From contig DGTJ01000104.1 in assembly GCA_002393725.1 (NCBI GenBank), positions 1 to 40,391 on the forward strand: a stretch of DNA of 40,391 nt, read 5' to 3'. The translations under genes and the position numbers were made by a program. Shown here in pieces: positions 32,067 through 40,391 of this stretch (positions are counted from its first letter, which is position 1; every line of letters starts with the position of its first letter). Source of the stretch: Prevotella sp. UBA4339. Lineage in GTDB: Bacteria > Bacteroidota > Bacteroidia > Bacteroidales > Bacteroidaceae. The notes under the pieces are model-generated. The model made no database searches and had not been told where the DNA came from. It worked only from the letters and a program-made list of their open reading frames with translations.

Positions 32067-33218
32067 ATGAAAAGAATGTTTCTGACACTTGTCGCCATCT
32101 GCCTGGCATGCCTGATCTCGTTTTCTCAGAAACGGGAAAAATACGAGTTCAAGCGCAACCTTCCTGTTTATGCCGATTCGCTGATTGCCGACCTTACCTA
32201 CCCGATGGCCTGGGGCAACAGCGACATCAAGGATTTCGGAGAATGGCGCAAGGCGGCGCGGCAGAAGGTATTTGACTGCATGCTGATGCCTCCGCCTGCA
32301 CCCTCTAACGGATTTGAGGCGAGAGTACTCTTCGAGGAGCAGCGCGACGGATACAAGGCCCGCAAGATTGAGATCCGCCTCTCGCGTTACTATACTGTTC
32401 CTGCCTACGTACTGATACCTGACGGGAAAGGTCCTTTCCCTGCAGTCAACTGCCTGCATGATCATGGTGCCCATCTCTTCATCGGCAAGGAGAAAGTGAT
32501 ACGTCCGCTTGCATGTGAGGACTCAACGGTAATCAAGGATGCCGACGAATGGCTTGCCGGCTATGAAGGGCAATACTTCGGAGACTTCCTGGCAAAGAAC
32601 GGATATGTGGTATTCTCTGCAGATGCTCCGATGTGGGGAGAGAGGGGACAGATGGAAGGTCCTCGTCGTGACCGGTACGACATGATAGCAGGCAATATGA
32701 TGATGTACGGCATTGACCTCTCTGCCTGGATGACCTACGATGACATCAGCGGTACCGAATATCTGGCACAGATGCCTGAGGTGGATGCCTCAAGAATAGG
32801 ATGTACCGGATGGTCGATGGGAGCTTACCGCACATGGATGCTCTCTGCGCTCTCTGACAGGATAAAGGCTGGTGCCGCAGTATGCTGGATGGTGACCACC
32901 GACGAACAGATGTCATTCAAATACAGTCGCACGGAAAACGGCGGATTTGCCAACTGTTTTCCAGGTCTGCGGCGGTGGCTTGACTACCCTCACGTAGCCA
33001 GTATCGCATGTCCTAAGCCAATGCTCTTCATCAACGGCTCACTCGACAAACTGTTTCCTGTAGCAGGAGTGCAGAAGGCTTTCGCCATCATGCACGACAC
33101 ATGGAACAGTCAGGGGGCTGGCAGAAATATCGAGACAGAAATATGGGAGATGCCACACAGTTGCGGGCTGAGGTCTCAGCAGCGCGTACTGGAATTCTTC
33201 AACAAGCACCTGAAGTAA
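32067..33218 (+). CDS. Secreted alpha/beta hydrolase (acetyl-xylan-esterase-like)
   Basis: A 383-residue alpha/beta hydrolase with a signal peptide ending SFSQ (about residue 21). The catalytic triad is visible: S250 in GWSMGAY, D327 in NGSLDKLFP and H364 in MPHSCG. The oxyanion region is LHDHGAH (131-136). It resembles the Bacteroidetes dienelactone-hydrolase-like group with carbohydrate acetyl-esterase members, so removal of acetyl groups from plant glycans in the periplasm is plausible. The substrate cannot be told from sequence. It is a single gene, with its own promoter and terminator. Confidence 0.75.
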   Translation: MKRMFLTLVAICLACLISFSQKREKYEFKRNLPVYADSLIADLTYPMAWGNSDIKDFGEWRKAARQKVFDCMLMPPPAPSNGFEARVLFEEQRDGYKARKIEIRLSRYYTVPAYVLIPDGKGPFPAVNCLHDHGAHLFIGKEKVIRPLACEDSTVIKDADEWLAGYEGQYFGDFLAKNGYVVFSADAPMWGERGQMEGPRRDRYDMIAGNMMMYGIDLSAWMTYDDISGTEYLAQMPEVDASRIGCTGWSMGAYRTWMLSALSDRIKAGAAVCWMVTTDEQMSFKYSRTENGGFANCFPGLRRWLDYPHVASIACPKPMLFINGSLDKLFPVAGVQKAFAIMHDTWNSQGAGRNIETEIWEMPHSCGLRSQQRVLEFFNKHLK

Positions 33219-33239
33219 CAGCCTGAACAAAACAATAAT

Positions 33240-33270
33240 CGGGGCTCTCAATTCGAGAACCCCGACTTTC
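33240..33270. terminator. Terminator between convergent genes
   Basis: CGGGGCTCTC (33240-33249) pairs with GAGAACCCCG (33255-33264) with one G-T wobble, followed by ACTTTCTT. It separates the hydrolase gene from the GH57 gene. Confidence 0.6.
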
Positions 33271-33291
33271 TTATGCAGTTCAGCTCAGCAC

Positions 33292-34665
33292 TTATTTCTT
33301 TGCCGGAGCCTTCTTTGCTGCTGGTTTCTTCTCAGCCTTTGGCTTGGCTTCTGCCTTTGACTTGGCAGCCTCAAGCTTCTCGAGCTTAGCCTTCAGACGA
33401 GTGATCTCCTTATCCTTCATCTCTATCTCATCACCCTGGTTCTTGATAGTGGTGAGCAGACCTTCGAGCTCATCGTTGTCGATGTCGAGAGGATAGAGGG
33501 CATTTACTCTGTTGATGAAGTCACCAAGGATATTCATATAGTTTGTGAATGCGTCAAACGGTCCGCTATAGATACCACGGTCAAGACCTACGTTAGAAGG
33601 CTTGGTGGTCATGAAGCGGAAGTTGTTTGAAGCCTGCAGGTAGTCCCAGTCCTGATTGATACGAGGATCGTTGGCAATACGCAGACGGTCGGCCACACTA
33701 TAGAGCTTGTTGAAAGCCTCATGCTGCATAGCATTTCCCAGCCAGCAGCTTACGTCGCGCTCCTCATCAACCCATGACAGAGTGTCGGGCACGTCAAGCT
33801 GGCCTACGCTCTTGCATGACTTGCAGATTTCTGTTGGTGTCATGAAGTTGATTCCCTTCTCCTTAGCACATGCTGGCAGAGCATGGATGAAGTCGAGGAT
33901 GTTTGAGCTGAGCGGCTGAGCTATACCCAGTGCTGAGAGCTCCATGAAGATATTGATGATCTGCTCCTCTTCCGGGAGGCGGGCGATGCGGTCGATGTAT
34001 GTGTCTGCGAAGAGTGGATAACCGTCCCACTCTGTGTTGTTGAAGCGCAGAGAGATATCGTCAGAAAGCTCTACGTCACGCAGCAGCAGCTTCAGGTTTG
34101 GAGCGATGTTACAGTTATATACATAGTGCGGGCTCTTCCATCCCAGTACGTGCTTGGCACCCTCAGTGAGCATACCCTTGAAACCCATAGCTGCTATCTG
34201 AGCACCGATATCGTCGCTGTAGATGAGTGAAGAGTTACGGGCCACTGTCGGCTTCTTGCCGAACAGCTCCTCAATCTTCGCTGCCTGTTTCTTCACGTCT
34301 AGGGCGAAGGTCTCCTCATTTGCCAGTGATGACAGTCCGTGGCTGTAAGGCTCTGCGAGGAACTCCACACAACCGGTCTCGTTCATCTTCTGCAGTTTCT
34401 CAATCACCTGTGGAGCATGCATCTCCAGCTGCTCAATACCTGTTCCTGACAGAGAGAAGGCCACCTTGAAGTATTTGCCGTTCTCATTGATCATGTCGTG
34501 CAGAGTGTTAAGTGCCGGCATATAGCTGCGCTCTGCGATGTCTGTGATGCTACGCTCGTTCTCGTAGTCATCGTAGTAATAATGATCGGTACCGATATCA
34601 AAGAAACGGTATCTCTTCAGATGTATAATCTGATGTATCTCGAAATATAAACAAATCGTTTTCAT
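33292..34665 (-). CDS. GH57 alpha-amylase-type glycosidase
   Basis: A 457-residue cytoplasmic enzyme (no signal peptide). It opens ICLYFEIHQIIHLKRYRFFD as in the Bacteroidetes GH57 group; the region ECVEFLAEPYSHGLSSL-like (VEFLAEPYSHGLSS) carries the usual family Glu/His pattern. Predicted action is on alpha-1,4 glucans (amylase, 4-alpha-glucanotransferase or branching). The last 70 residues form a coiled coil (about 395-425) followed by an Ala/Lys/Pro-rich tail ending KKAPAKK, probably disordered. It is third in the minus-strand operon after the debranching enzyme and glycosyltransferase, a storage-glucan set. Confidence 0.88.
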   Translation of the reverse strand: MKTICLYFEIHQIIHLKRYRFFDIGTDHYYYDDYENERSITDIAERSYMPALNTLHDMINENGKYFKVAFSLSGTGIEQLEMHAPQVIEKLQKMNETGCVEFLAEPYSHGLSSLANEETFALDVKKQAAKIEELFGKKPTVARNSSLIYSDDIGAQIAAMGFKGMLTEGAKHVLGWKSPHYVYNCNIAPNLKLLLRDVELSDDISLRFNNTEWDGYPLFADTYIDRIARLPEEEQIINIFMELSALGIAQPLSSNILDFIHALPACAKEKGINFMTPTEICKSCKSVGQLDVPDTLSWVDEERDVSCWLGNAMQHEAFNKLYSVADRLRIANDPRINQDWDYLQASNNFRFMTTKPSNVGLDRGIYSGPFDAFTNYMNILGDFINRVNALYPLDIDNDELEGLLTTIKNQGDEIEMKDKEITRLKAKLEKLEAAKSKAEAKPKAEKKPAAKKAPAKK

Positions 34666-34703
34666 AACTCTTTTTACTTTTTTTCCTTTTTACTATTTTC
34701 CTT

Positions 34704-35975
34704 TTATTCCTCCCATCCGAGTGTGCGGCGATATAGAGTGCGGATCCATGCACCTACCTTCTCCCAGGTTATCTGGTCTACCTCGCGCTTGCCCTCTTCC
34801 TTGAGATACTGGAAGAGCGACTCGTTGTGGCAGATAGAATAGATGGCATCAGCGAGAGCGTGGATGTCCCAGTAGTCAACCTTGATACAGTTGTTAAGGA
34901 TCTCAGCACACCCCGACTGCTTCGAGATAATCGAAGGCGTGCCGCACTGCATGGCCTCCAGCGGAGAGATACCAAACGGCTCTGATACTGAAGGCATGAC
35001 ATATACATCAGAATCTTTCAGACATTCGTAAACCTGCTTTCCGCGCATGAAGCCGGGGAAGTGGAAACGGTCGGCGATGCCACGCTCTGCAGCGAGGTGG
35101 ATCATCGCGTCCATCATATCACCAGAGCCTGCCATGCAGAAACGCACGTTGCGAGTACGGTGCAGAACCATCGTGGCTGCCTCAACGAAGTACTCTGGTC
35201 CTTTCTGCATAGTGATACGTCCAAGGAAGGTGACAATCTTCTCCTTGCCAGTATGGTCTGGGCGAGGAATATCCTGATACTCCTGTGGCAGAGGATAAAC
35301 GGCATTGTGCACTGTAAAGCACTTACGCGGGTCCTGATGATACTGGTTGATAACCGTCTGGCGTGTCAGCTCTGACACACACATGATGCAGTCGGCCCAG
35401 TCCATTCCGTTCTTCTCGATAGAGTAGACAGTAGGATTGACCTTACCGCGAGAACGGTCGAAGTCTGTAGCATGCACGTGGATACAGAGAGGCTTGCCTG
35501 ATACCTGCTTGGCATGGATGCCGGCAGGGAAGGTGAGCCAGTCGTGAGCGTGGATGATGTCAAACTCCTCAGTGCGGGCCACCTGTCCGGCAATGATAGA
35601 GTAGTTGTTGATCTCCTCGTGAAGGTTGCTTGGATATCCTCCGGCAAACTCCATCGCACCAAGATCGTTCACGTTCATATAGTTAAAGTCGGCATAGATA
35701 TGGTCACGGAGCTTGAAATAGTAGTCAGGATCCATGATATTGCCCACGCGCTGCTTCACGTAGTCATAGTCTACATCGCGCCATGCGATAGGCACGGCAT
35801 TCATAGCTACGATACGTGCTGCATGCTGGCTCTCATCACCAAACGGATGAGGCAGGCAGAGCGTGATGTCCATATCGCCCTGGGCCTTCAGGCCTTCTGA
35901 GATACCATAGTTAGCAGTGGCGAGTCCACCGAACACATGAGGAGGATACTCCCATCCAAACATTAAAACTTTCAT
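34704..35975 (-). CDS. GT4-family glycosyltransferase (glycogen synthase-like)
   Basis: A 423-residue GT-B enzyme. The N-terminal MFGWEYPPHVFGGLATA holds the nucleotide-sugar/acceptor loop, with DIIHAHDWLTFPAG and the C-terminal FLGRITMQKGPEYFVEA, MPSVSEPFGISPLEAM and CGTPSII motifs (the E-x7-E donor site). It matches the GT4 type found beside GH133 and GH57 genes in Bacteroides and inferred to build glycogen. A strong Shine-Dalgarno sequence (AAGGAGGG on the minus strand) precedes the ATG. It starts 12 bases after the debranching enzyme stop. Confidence 0.9.
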   Translation of the reverse strand: MKVLMFGWEYPPHVFGGLATANYGISEGLKAQGDMDITLCLPHPFGDESQHAARIVAMNAVPIAWRDVDYDYVKQRVGNIMDPDYYFKLRDHIYADFNYMNVNDLGAMEFAGGYPSNLHEEINNYSIIAGQVARTEEFDIIHAHDWLTFPAGIHAKQVSGKPLCIHVHATDFDRSRGKVNPTVYSIEKNGMDWADCIMCVSELTRQTVINQYHQDPRKCFTVHNAVYPLPQEYQDIPRPDHTGKEKIVTFLGRITMQKGPEYFVEAATMVLHRTRNVRFCMAGSGDMMDAMIHLAAERGIADRFHFPGFMRGKQVYECLKDSDVYVMPSVSEPFGISPLEAMQCGTPSIISKQSGCAEILNNCIKVDYWDIHALADAIYSICHNESLFQYLKEEGKREVDQITWEKVGAWIRTLYRRTLGWEE

Positions 35976-35987
35976 AGTCGTCCCTCC

Positions 35988-37967
35988 TTATTTTTGATAT
36001 GAATACTTATCTATGAGCTTCAGTGTGCGCAGGATTTCTGCTACATTCATTGCAAACGACATGGCACCGCGTCCGTGGAACGGAGGGTTACCGTCGAAGA
36101 GCTCAGAGATTGTTCCGATAGCATGATAGTCAATCTCATCCTCATAGCCCACCAGCTGGCGCTCGATGAACGAGAGGCGAGAACGCTTATAGAGTTTCAG
36201 GCATGCCTCCATATAGAATCCGCCAAGCCAAGGCCAGGCTGTTCCCTGATGGTAGGCATAGTCGCGCTGGGTCTGCGGACCTACGTACATCGGATTATAT
36301 CCGCCACTCTTTGGTGAGAGCGAGCGCAGGCCCTTAGGAGTGAGCAGCTCACGGGTGCAGATATCCACCACGCTCTTCATCTGCTGCTGTGACAGGGGAG
36401 AGTAGTCGAGAGCTACGGCAAATATCTGGTTGGGACGCACACTCCAGTCCATCATATTGCCATCCACATAGTCGAGCAGATAGCCATATTCATTGACGAA
36501 GGTATCCACGAACGACAGCTTTGTCTGCTCAGCACGCTTCTCAAGAGCCTCAGCTTCCTTTGCCTTTCCAAGATCAGCCTTCATGGCTGCACAGAACTTA
36601 AGGGCATTGTACCATAGTGCATTGAACTCAACGATATATCCTGAACGCGGCACAACCGGGCGTCCGTTGGCTGTAGAGTTCATCCATGTCACTGCACGGT
36701 CACGGCCGTTAGAGTATAGCAGGCCGTTATCATCCAAGCGGAGGTTGGGATGACCGCCTTTTATAATATAGTCTACTATGTCGGACACGAGCTTGCCGTA
36801 TCTCTTATAGCCTTCGTCCTTGCCTACCTCCTTGACATACTGCTGTATGGCCCAGATAGCCCACATGGCTACGTCAGGCTGCTCTATCTCGTAGATCTTC
36901 ACGGAGAGGGGCTTTTCTGACATAAACTCACGAAGTCCCTTCTCTGCCGTCTTCATCACCAGTTCGAAATAGTCAATCTCACCGATAGCCAGCGTCAGTC
37001 CGGGAAGCGCGATAAACGTATCGCGTGCACGAGCCTTGAACCAGGGATAACCGGCCAGCAGATAACGGTCGTCGTTCTCGTCGAGCTCATTCGACTTGCC
37101 ACTGCGACGATCGCGGAAGTGGAACTGGTGGGCGGCTGTTACCAGACAGTGATAGAAATTGTCACGAGGAACACGAAGACCGACCTCATTCTCAAACAAT
37201 TTCTTCAGGGCAGAAGACTTAATCTGCGATGTAGAACCGGAGAAGATGATGCTCTCGCCCTTCTTGATAGGCATCTCGAAATAGCCAGGTACATAGAGGT
37301 CCTCATTAGAGGCATAGCCACGCTCCTGCTCCTTCGGGTACTCGATACCACGATACCAGTCAGGCTGGAATACGAACTCGTTCTTCTTTGAGAACTGCAT
37401 GTACAAGTCTGGATATCCGGCATACATACATGTCTTGATACCACCGTCGATCTCATGATACTCACGGCTGGCGGTAGCATTCTCATGCGTAAACTGGCGT
37501 ACAGAGCGGAATGCAAGGAAAGGACGGAATCTAAGCGTGGTAGCAGAGTGTGCATCTACCAGGGTATAGCGGATGAGGATACGATCCTCGTAGGCCTGGA
37601 AGATTACTTCCTTCTTCAATACAACACCACCAACCCTGTATGTCGTAGTAGGCACGAGGCTGGCATCAAACTCACGAATGTACTTGTGTCCGTTAGGACT
37701 GTAGTTGTTGCCCTGATACTTGTGGAGCCCCAGGTTGAACTCAGCGCCATGCTGTATCACCGTACAGTCGAGCGACGACAGGAGCACATGGTTTTCATCG
37801 TCGAGCTCGGGTACAGGAACAACCAGCAGACCGTGGTATTTGCGCGTATTACAGTCTACGAGTGTAGACGAGCTGTATGCGCCTGAACGGTTGGTTCTGA
37901 GCAATTCGCGACGGAGACTCTCTTGCAAGTTAGTCATCACGGCTTTTTCAAATCGTAAATAACTCAT
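35988..37967 (-). CDS. Glycogen debranching enzyme (amylo-alpha-1,6-glucosidase type, GH133)
   Basis: A 659-residue cytoplasmic enzyme. The N-terminal domain (about 1-250) has the GAYSSSTLVDCNTRKYHGLLV opening typical of bacterial debranching enzymes; the C-terminal (alpha/alpha)6 barrel has AGYPWFKARARDTFIALPGL, MNSTANGRPVVPRSGYIVE and HQGTAWPWLGGFY. It cuts alpha-1,6 branches of glycogen. First gene of the operon GH133-GT4-GH57; the promoter at 38024-38054 fits. Confidence 0.92.
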   Translation of the reverse strand: MSYLRFEKAVMTNLQESLRRELLRTNRSGAYSSSTLVDCNTRKYHGLLVVPVPELDDENHVLLSSLDCTVIQHGAEFNLGLHKYQGNNYSPNGHKYIREFDASLVPTTTYRVGGVVLKKEVIFQAYEDRILIRYTLVDAHSATTLRFRPFLAFRSVRQFTHENATASREYHEIDGGIKTCMYAGYPDLYMQFSKKNEFVFQPDWYRGIEYPKEQERGYASNEDLYVPGYFEMPIKKGESIIFSGSTSQIKSSALKKLFENEVGLRVPRDNFYHCLVTAAHQFHFRDRRSGKSNELDENDDRYLLAGYPWFKARARDTFIALPGLTLAIGEIDYFELVMKTAEKGLREFMSEKPLSVKIYEIEQPDVAMWAIWAIQQYVKEVGKDEGYKRYGKLVSDIVDYIIKGGHPNLRLDDNGLLYSNGRDRAVTWMNSTANGRPVVPRSGYIVEFNALWYNALKFCAAMKADLGKAKEAEALEKRAEQTKLSFVDTFVNEYGYLLDYVDGNMMDWSVRPNQIFAVALDYSPLSQQQMKSVVDICTRELLTPKGLRSLSPKSGGYNPMYVGPQTQRDYAYHQGTAWPWLGGFYMEACLKLYKRSRLSFIERQLVGYEDEIDYHAIGTISELFDGNPPFHGRGAMSFAMNVAEILRTLKLIDKYSYQK

Positions 37968-38023
37968 AGTTCCTTAAACAGGTTTTTATTTAATTATCAT
38001 TTGACGTTTTAGTTTTGATTCTC

Positions 38024-38054
38024 CAAAAGTAGTCATTTTCTACCAAATAGCAAA
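38024..38054 (-). promoter_or_regulatory. Promoter of storage-glucan operon
   Basis: Minus strand TTTG (38054-38051), a 19-base spacer and TACTTTTG (38031-38024); the leader is about 55 bases. Confidence 0.75.
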
Positions 38055-38082
38055 GGAAAAAATATATTTTAACATATATTTA

Positions 38083-38104
38083 AGCCCCAGCAGACGCTGA
38101 GGCT
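38083..38104 (-). terminator. Hairpin after diacylglycerol-kinase-like gene
   Basis: AGCCCCAGC and GCTGAGGCT pair with one wobble around AGAC; on the minus strand it is followed by TAAATATA. It lies 7 bases past the gene's stop. Confidence 0.5.
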
Positions 38105-38110
38105 TGACAT

Positions 38111-39046
38111 TTAGGCTGGAATAAGGAAATTTATCACTTCTTGTTCGACGTTTATGCGATATGACCCGACAGGTGTCTTCATCAGCCTTCCGTCGATTCC
38201 CACCATAGCATGCTTGGCATATTCCACCTGTATCTCCTGTGTGCGATAAGGGTGTACGGAACGGTGATTCAGGAATCTTCCGGTCACCAGCAGCCACACA
38301 CCTTCTATCAGCTGCACCACCTCCGGATGATACACTACCGACACATCAAGCATACCATTGTAAGGCACAGCATTGGGTGTCTGTCCGTATCCCGGACCTG
38401 AGCCTATGCACATTGTCATCACCTTACGGTCTATCACGTCGCTGTTGATCTGCAGCTTCATCTTGTACTCCATCCTGTGGAAGAGCATCACGAAGAGCGA
38501 TGTTATAAAGGATAATGTACGCGAGCCGAAGAGTCTGCGCGTCTGGCGACGCAGGTTCATGATGTCGGCAGTCATTCCTATATTGATACAGTTGAGGAAG
38601 TAGCGGTGGCATCTGTCGCCATTGGCATTGGTATATCGGATGCAGCCAAGATCGATCTTGCGCACGCGATGCAGCATGAGCCAGTCGATGGTCTGTTCGA
38701 TCCTGTCTTCATCGAAGTCCCAGAAACGTGCGAAGTCGTTCATCAGCCCGTTAGGTATCACTCCCAAGGCTATCTCCTCACGTACCGACTTATCCTCCAT
38801 CATAAGGCAGTTGACAGCATCATTGAGAGCAGAGTCGCCACCCACGATAACAATCGTCTTGTAGCCATTAGAGATCATCATTTTTATAAGGCGCTCAACG
38901 CTCTCCGCAGTCTCGCTCTGAACCATGTCATACTGTACTTTGCGCACATCGAGGGCATGGCTGATTTTCTCCCAGCGCTTACGAGGGCTTGTCAGTCCGT
39001 TCTTCGGGCAATAAAGAATGCCCCATCTTGTTGTTTCTACTGCCAT
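38111..39046 (-). CDS. Diacylglycerol kinase-family lipid kinase
   Basis: A 311-residue protein of the DAGK catalytic family (DgkB/YegS type). The nucleotide loop reads GGDSALND at residues 69-76, a variant of the usual GGDGTxNE; LGVIPNGLMNDFAR supplies the second motif, and the C-terminal half has the expected GPGYGQTPNAVPYNG and MVGIDGRLM. It probably phosphorylates a lipid at the membrane; the substrate is uncertain given the changed loop. It is 32 bases downstream of miaA on the same strand and probably co-transcribed with it. Confidence 0.85.
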   Translation of the reverse strand: MAVETTRWGILYCPKNGLTSPRKRWEKISHALDVRKVQYDMVQSETAESVERLIKMMISNGYKTIVIVGGDSALNDAVNCLMMEDKSVREEIALGVIPNGLMNDFARFWDFDEDRIEQTIDWLMLHRVRKIDLGCIRYTNANGDRCHRYFLNCINIGMTADIMNLRRQTRRLFGSRTLSFITSLFVMLFHRMEYKMKLQINSDVIDRKVMTMCIGSGPGYGQTPNAVPYNGMLDVSVVYHPEVVQLIEGVWLLVTGRFLNHRSVHPYRTQEIQVEYAKHAMVGIDGRLMKTPVGSYRINVEQEVINFLIPA

Positions 39047-39078
39047 AGTCTTTTATAATAATAAGGAATGAGAAATAA

Positions 39079-40005
39079 TTATTGATATTGCAATTCCATT
39101 AATCTTCTTATCTGTGAGATCTTGTCATCCATAGGAAGGGTAGCGTCTATCCAGTTGATCTTAAAGCCTCTGCGCTCCATGCCCCTGAACCAGGTCATCT
39201 GGCGCTTGGCAAACTGATGGATAGCTATTTCAAGCCGTGTATACATCTCGTCGTAAGTGGTCTTGCCTGTGAGATACTCCGTGACGAACTTATATTCCAG
39301 GCCGTAATATATCAGGTCGTCGGCAGGTATCCCCTCTTCGAGCAAGGACTTAACCTCATCCACCATTCCTTCGTCAAGTCTGGCTTTCAGTCGTCGGGTG
39401 ATCTTCTCGCGTCGCAGCTCACGGTCGATATCAAGGCCTATGATAAGAGAGTCTACCGGTGGAAGTTCCCTGCGGGGAGTAGGATTCTCGATGTTGTAAG
39501 TCTCTATCTCAATGGCTCTGACAGCTCGCTGGCAAGAGTCCACATCTGTCGTATTATGCATATTCGAGCCAGTCTTCGCCTTTAGCTGCGTGAGCATACT
39601 GGTGAGCTCTGCAAGTGATTTCCCCTCGAGGCTGTCACGCAGCGCCTGATTCTGAGGCACTGGCGATAGATGATAGCCCTTTAGCACTGCCTCGATATAC
39701 AGGCCGGTGCCCCCACAGAGTATTGGCACTGCTCCCCTACCCCGTATGTTCTGATAGGCATCAAAGAAATCCTGCTGGTACTCGAAAAGATTGTATTTCG
39801 TGCCCGGCTCGCGGATATCAATCAGATGACAGGGTATCTGCTGCCCATCGACGGTGTAGTCTTCCAGATCCTTTCCCGTGCCGATGTCCATGCGACGGTA
39901 TACCTGACGCGAGTCGGCCGAGATTACTTCTCCGCCTATCTCTGCTGCCAGATGCGCCGCTACTGGAGTCTTGCCACTTGCCGTTGGTCCTAATATTGTA
40001 ATCAT
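39079..40005 (-). CDS. miaA: tRNA dimethylallyltransferase
   Basis: A 308-residue enzyme that adds the isopentenyl group to A37 of tRNAs reading UNN codons. P-loop GPTASGKT (6-13), the ISADSRQVYRRMDIGTGK motif and GGTGLYIEAVLKG are canonical. The -7 box at 40076-40083 precedes it. Confidence 0.95.
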   Translation of the reverse strand: MITILGPTASGKTPVAAHLAAEIGGEVISADSRQVYRRMDIGTGKDLEDYTVDGQQIPCHLIDIREPGTKYNLFEYQQDFFDAYQNIRGRGAVPILCGGTGLYIEAVLKGYHLSPVPQNQALRDSLEGKSLAELTSMLTQLKAKTGSNMHNTTDVDSCQRAVRAIEIETYNIENPTPRRELPPVDSLIIGLDIDRELRREKITRRLKARLDEGMVDEVKSLLEEGIPADDLIYYGLEYKFVTEYLTGKTTYDEMYTRLEIAIHQFAKRQMTWFRGMERRGFKINWIDATLPMDDKISQIRRLMELQYQ

Positions 40006-40075
40006 CTACCTTATTATTTCTGTATAAGCAATAAGCTTAAGGAATAAGTTAATTATGTCAATTCAGTTCCGGCTG

Positions 40076-40083
40076 CAAATATA
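40076..40083 (-). promoter_or_regulatory. -7 box for miaA
   Basis: Minus strand TATATTTG (40083 to 40076), about 70 bases before the ATG at 40005, directly after the gapA terminator T tract. Confidence 0.55.
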
Positions 40084-40084
40084 C

Positions 40085-40117
40085 AAAAAAAATGCCATCC
40101 CGCAAAGCGGAATGGCA
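40085..40117 (-). terminator. Terminator of gapA
   Basis: On the minus strand TGCCATTCCGC and GCGGGATGGCA pair around TTT, followed by eight T. It is 25 bases past the gapA stop. Confidence 0.9.
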
Positions 40118-40142
40118 ATTATTTCAACTTTTACTGCTAATC

Positions 40143-40391
40143 TTATTTCAGCTCAGCGAGGTACTTAATGGTGCGAACCATCTGAGAAGTGTAAGAGTTC
40201 TCATTGTCGTACCAAGCAACAACCTGTACGAGAGAGTTGCCGTCACCCATCTTAGAAACCATTGTCTGGTTAGCGTCGAAGAGTGAACCGAACTTCATAC
40301 CGATGATGTCGCTAGAAACGAGCTTCTCCTCTGTGTAGCCGAATGACTCGTTGGTAGCAGCCTTCATGGCAGCGTTGATACCCTCAACAGT
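40143..40391 (-). CDS. gapA: Glyceraldehyde-3-phosphate dehydrogenase, C-terminal part
   Basis: The last 82 residues of GAPDH, cut by the window edge. The end NENSYTSQMVRTIKYLAEL with the conserved WYDNE just before it is the hallmark C-terminus of GapA, and SDIIG...SLFDA is the expected preceding segment. It is the glycolytic enzyme oxidising glyceraldehyde 3-phosphate with NAD. Confidence 0.93.
   Translation of the reverse strand, partial: TVEGINAAMKAATNESFGYTEEKLVSSDIIGMKFGSLFDANQTMVSKMGDGNSLVQVVAWYDNENSYTSQMVRTIKYLAELK

Noticed and set aside
1..40391. CRISPR array, integrase, or complete insertion sequence
   Set aside because: No regularly spaced repeats, tyrosine/serine recombinase, or transposase could be recognised anywhere in the window.

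Overview
The window reads as chromosomal DNA from a Bacteroidales bacterium, most likely Prevotella or a close relative. The support is: two SusC/SusD pairs, many promoters of the Bacteroidetes type (TTTG, 19-20 bases, TAnnTTTG), lipoproteins with short LxxC-type signals, and a panBCD-coaBC-coaX operon. Gene names are assigned from recognised motifs only; nothing was searched.

Layout. (1) 1-3411, G+C-rich: a small hypothetical gene, a Twinkle-like primase-helicase, a small zinc-ribbon protein, an HU-like DNA-binding protein with an acidic tail, and a 33-residue 'smalltalk' peptide, closed by a structured non-coding stretch and a strong terminator. (2) 3412-10589, an accessory patchwork: an outer-membrane barrel protein, a GNAT acetyltransferase with a 52-residue upstream partner (a likely toxin-antitoxin pair), an A+T-rich operon of XRE regulator, DUF4236-FtsK fusion translocase and membrane protein, and a HEPN-nucleotidyltransferase pair. 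Short REP-like palindromes occur six times here and were not noticed elsewhere, and a 128-bp direct repeat brackets the GNAT pair. (3) 10590-27072, a carbohydrate utilisation locus: two SusC/SusD operons, a lipoprotein with Fn3 and beta-helix domains, a GH28 polygalacturonase and a GH3 enzyme with a PA14 insert. This points to pectin or a xylose-decorated galacturonan. Both SusC promoters carry a LacI-type operator whose centre lies exactly 51 bp upstream of the -7 box. (4) 27069-31912, minus strand: panB-panC-panD-coaBC-coaX plus a Rossmann/DUF2520 gene that may supply the missing ketopantoate reductase. (5) 32067-33218: a secreted alpha/beta hydrolase. (6) 33292-37967, minus strand: glycogen debranching enzyme, GT4 glycosyltransferase and GH57 amylase, a storage-glucan cluster. 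(7) 38111-40391, minus strand: diacylglycerol-kinase-like protein, miaA, and the 3' end of gapA.

The most interesting parts are the XRE / DUF4236-FtsK / membrane-protein operon with its REP-bounded surroundings, the GNAT pair inside long direct repeats, the precisely phased LacI operators in front of both SusC genes, and the DUF2520 gene in the pantothenate operon.
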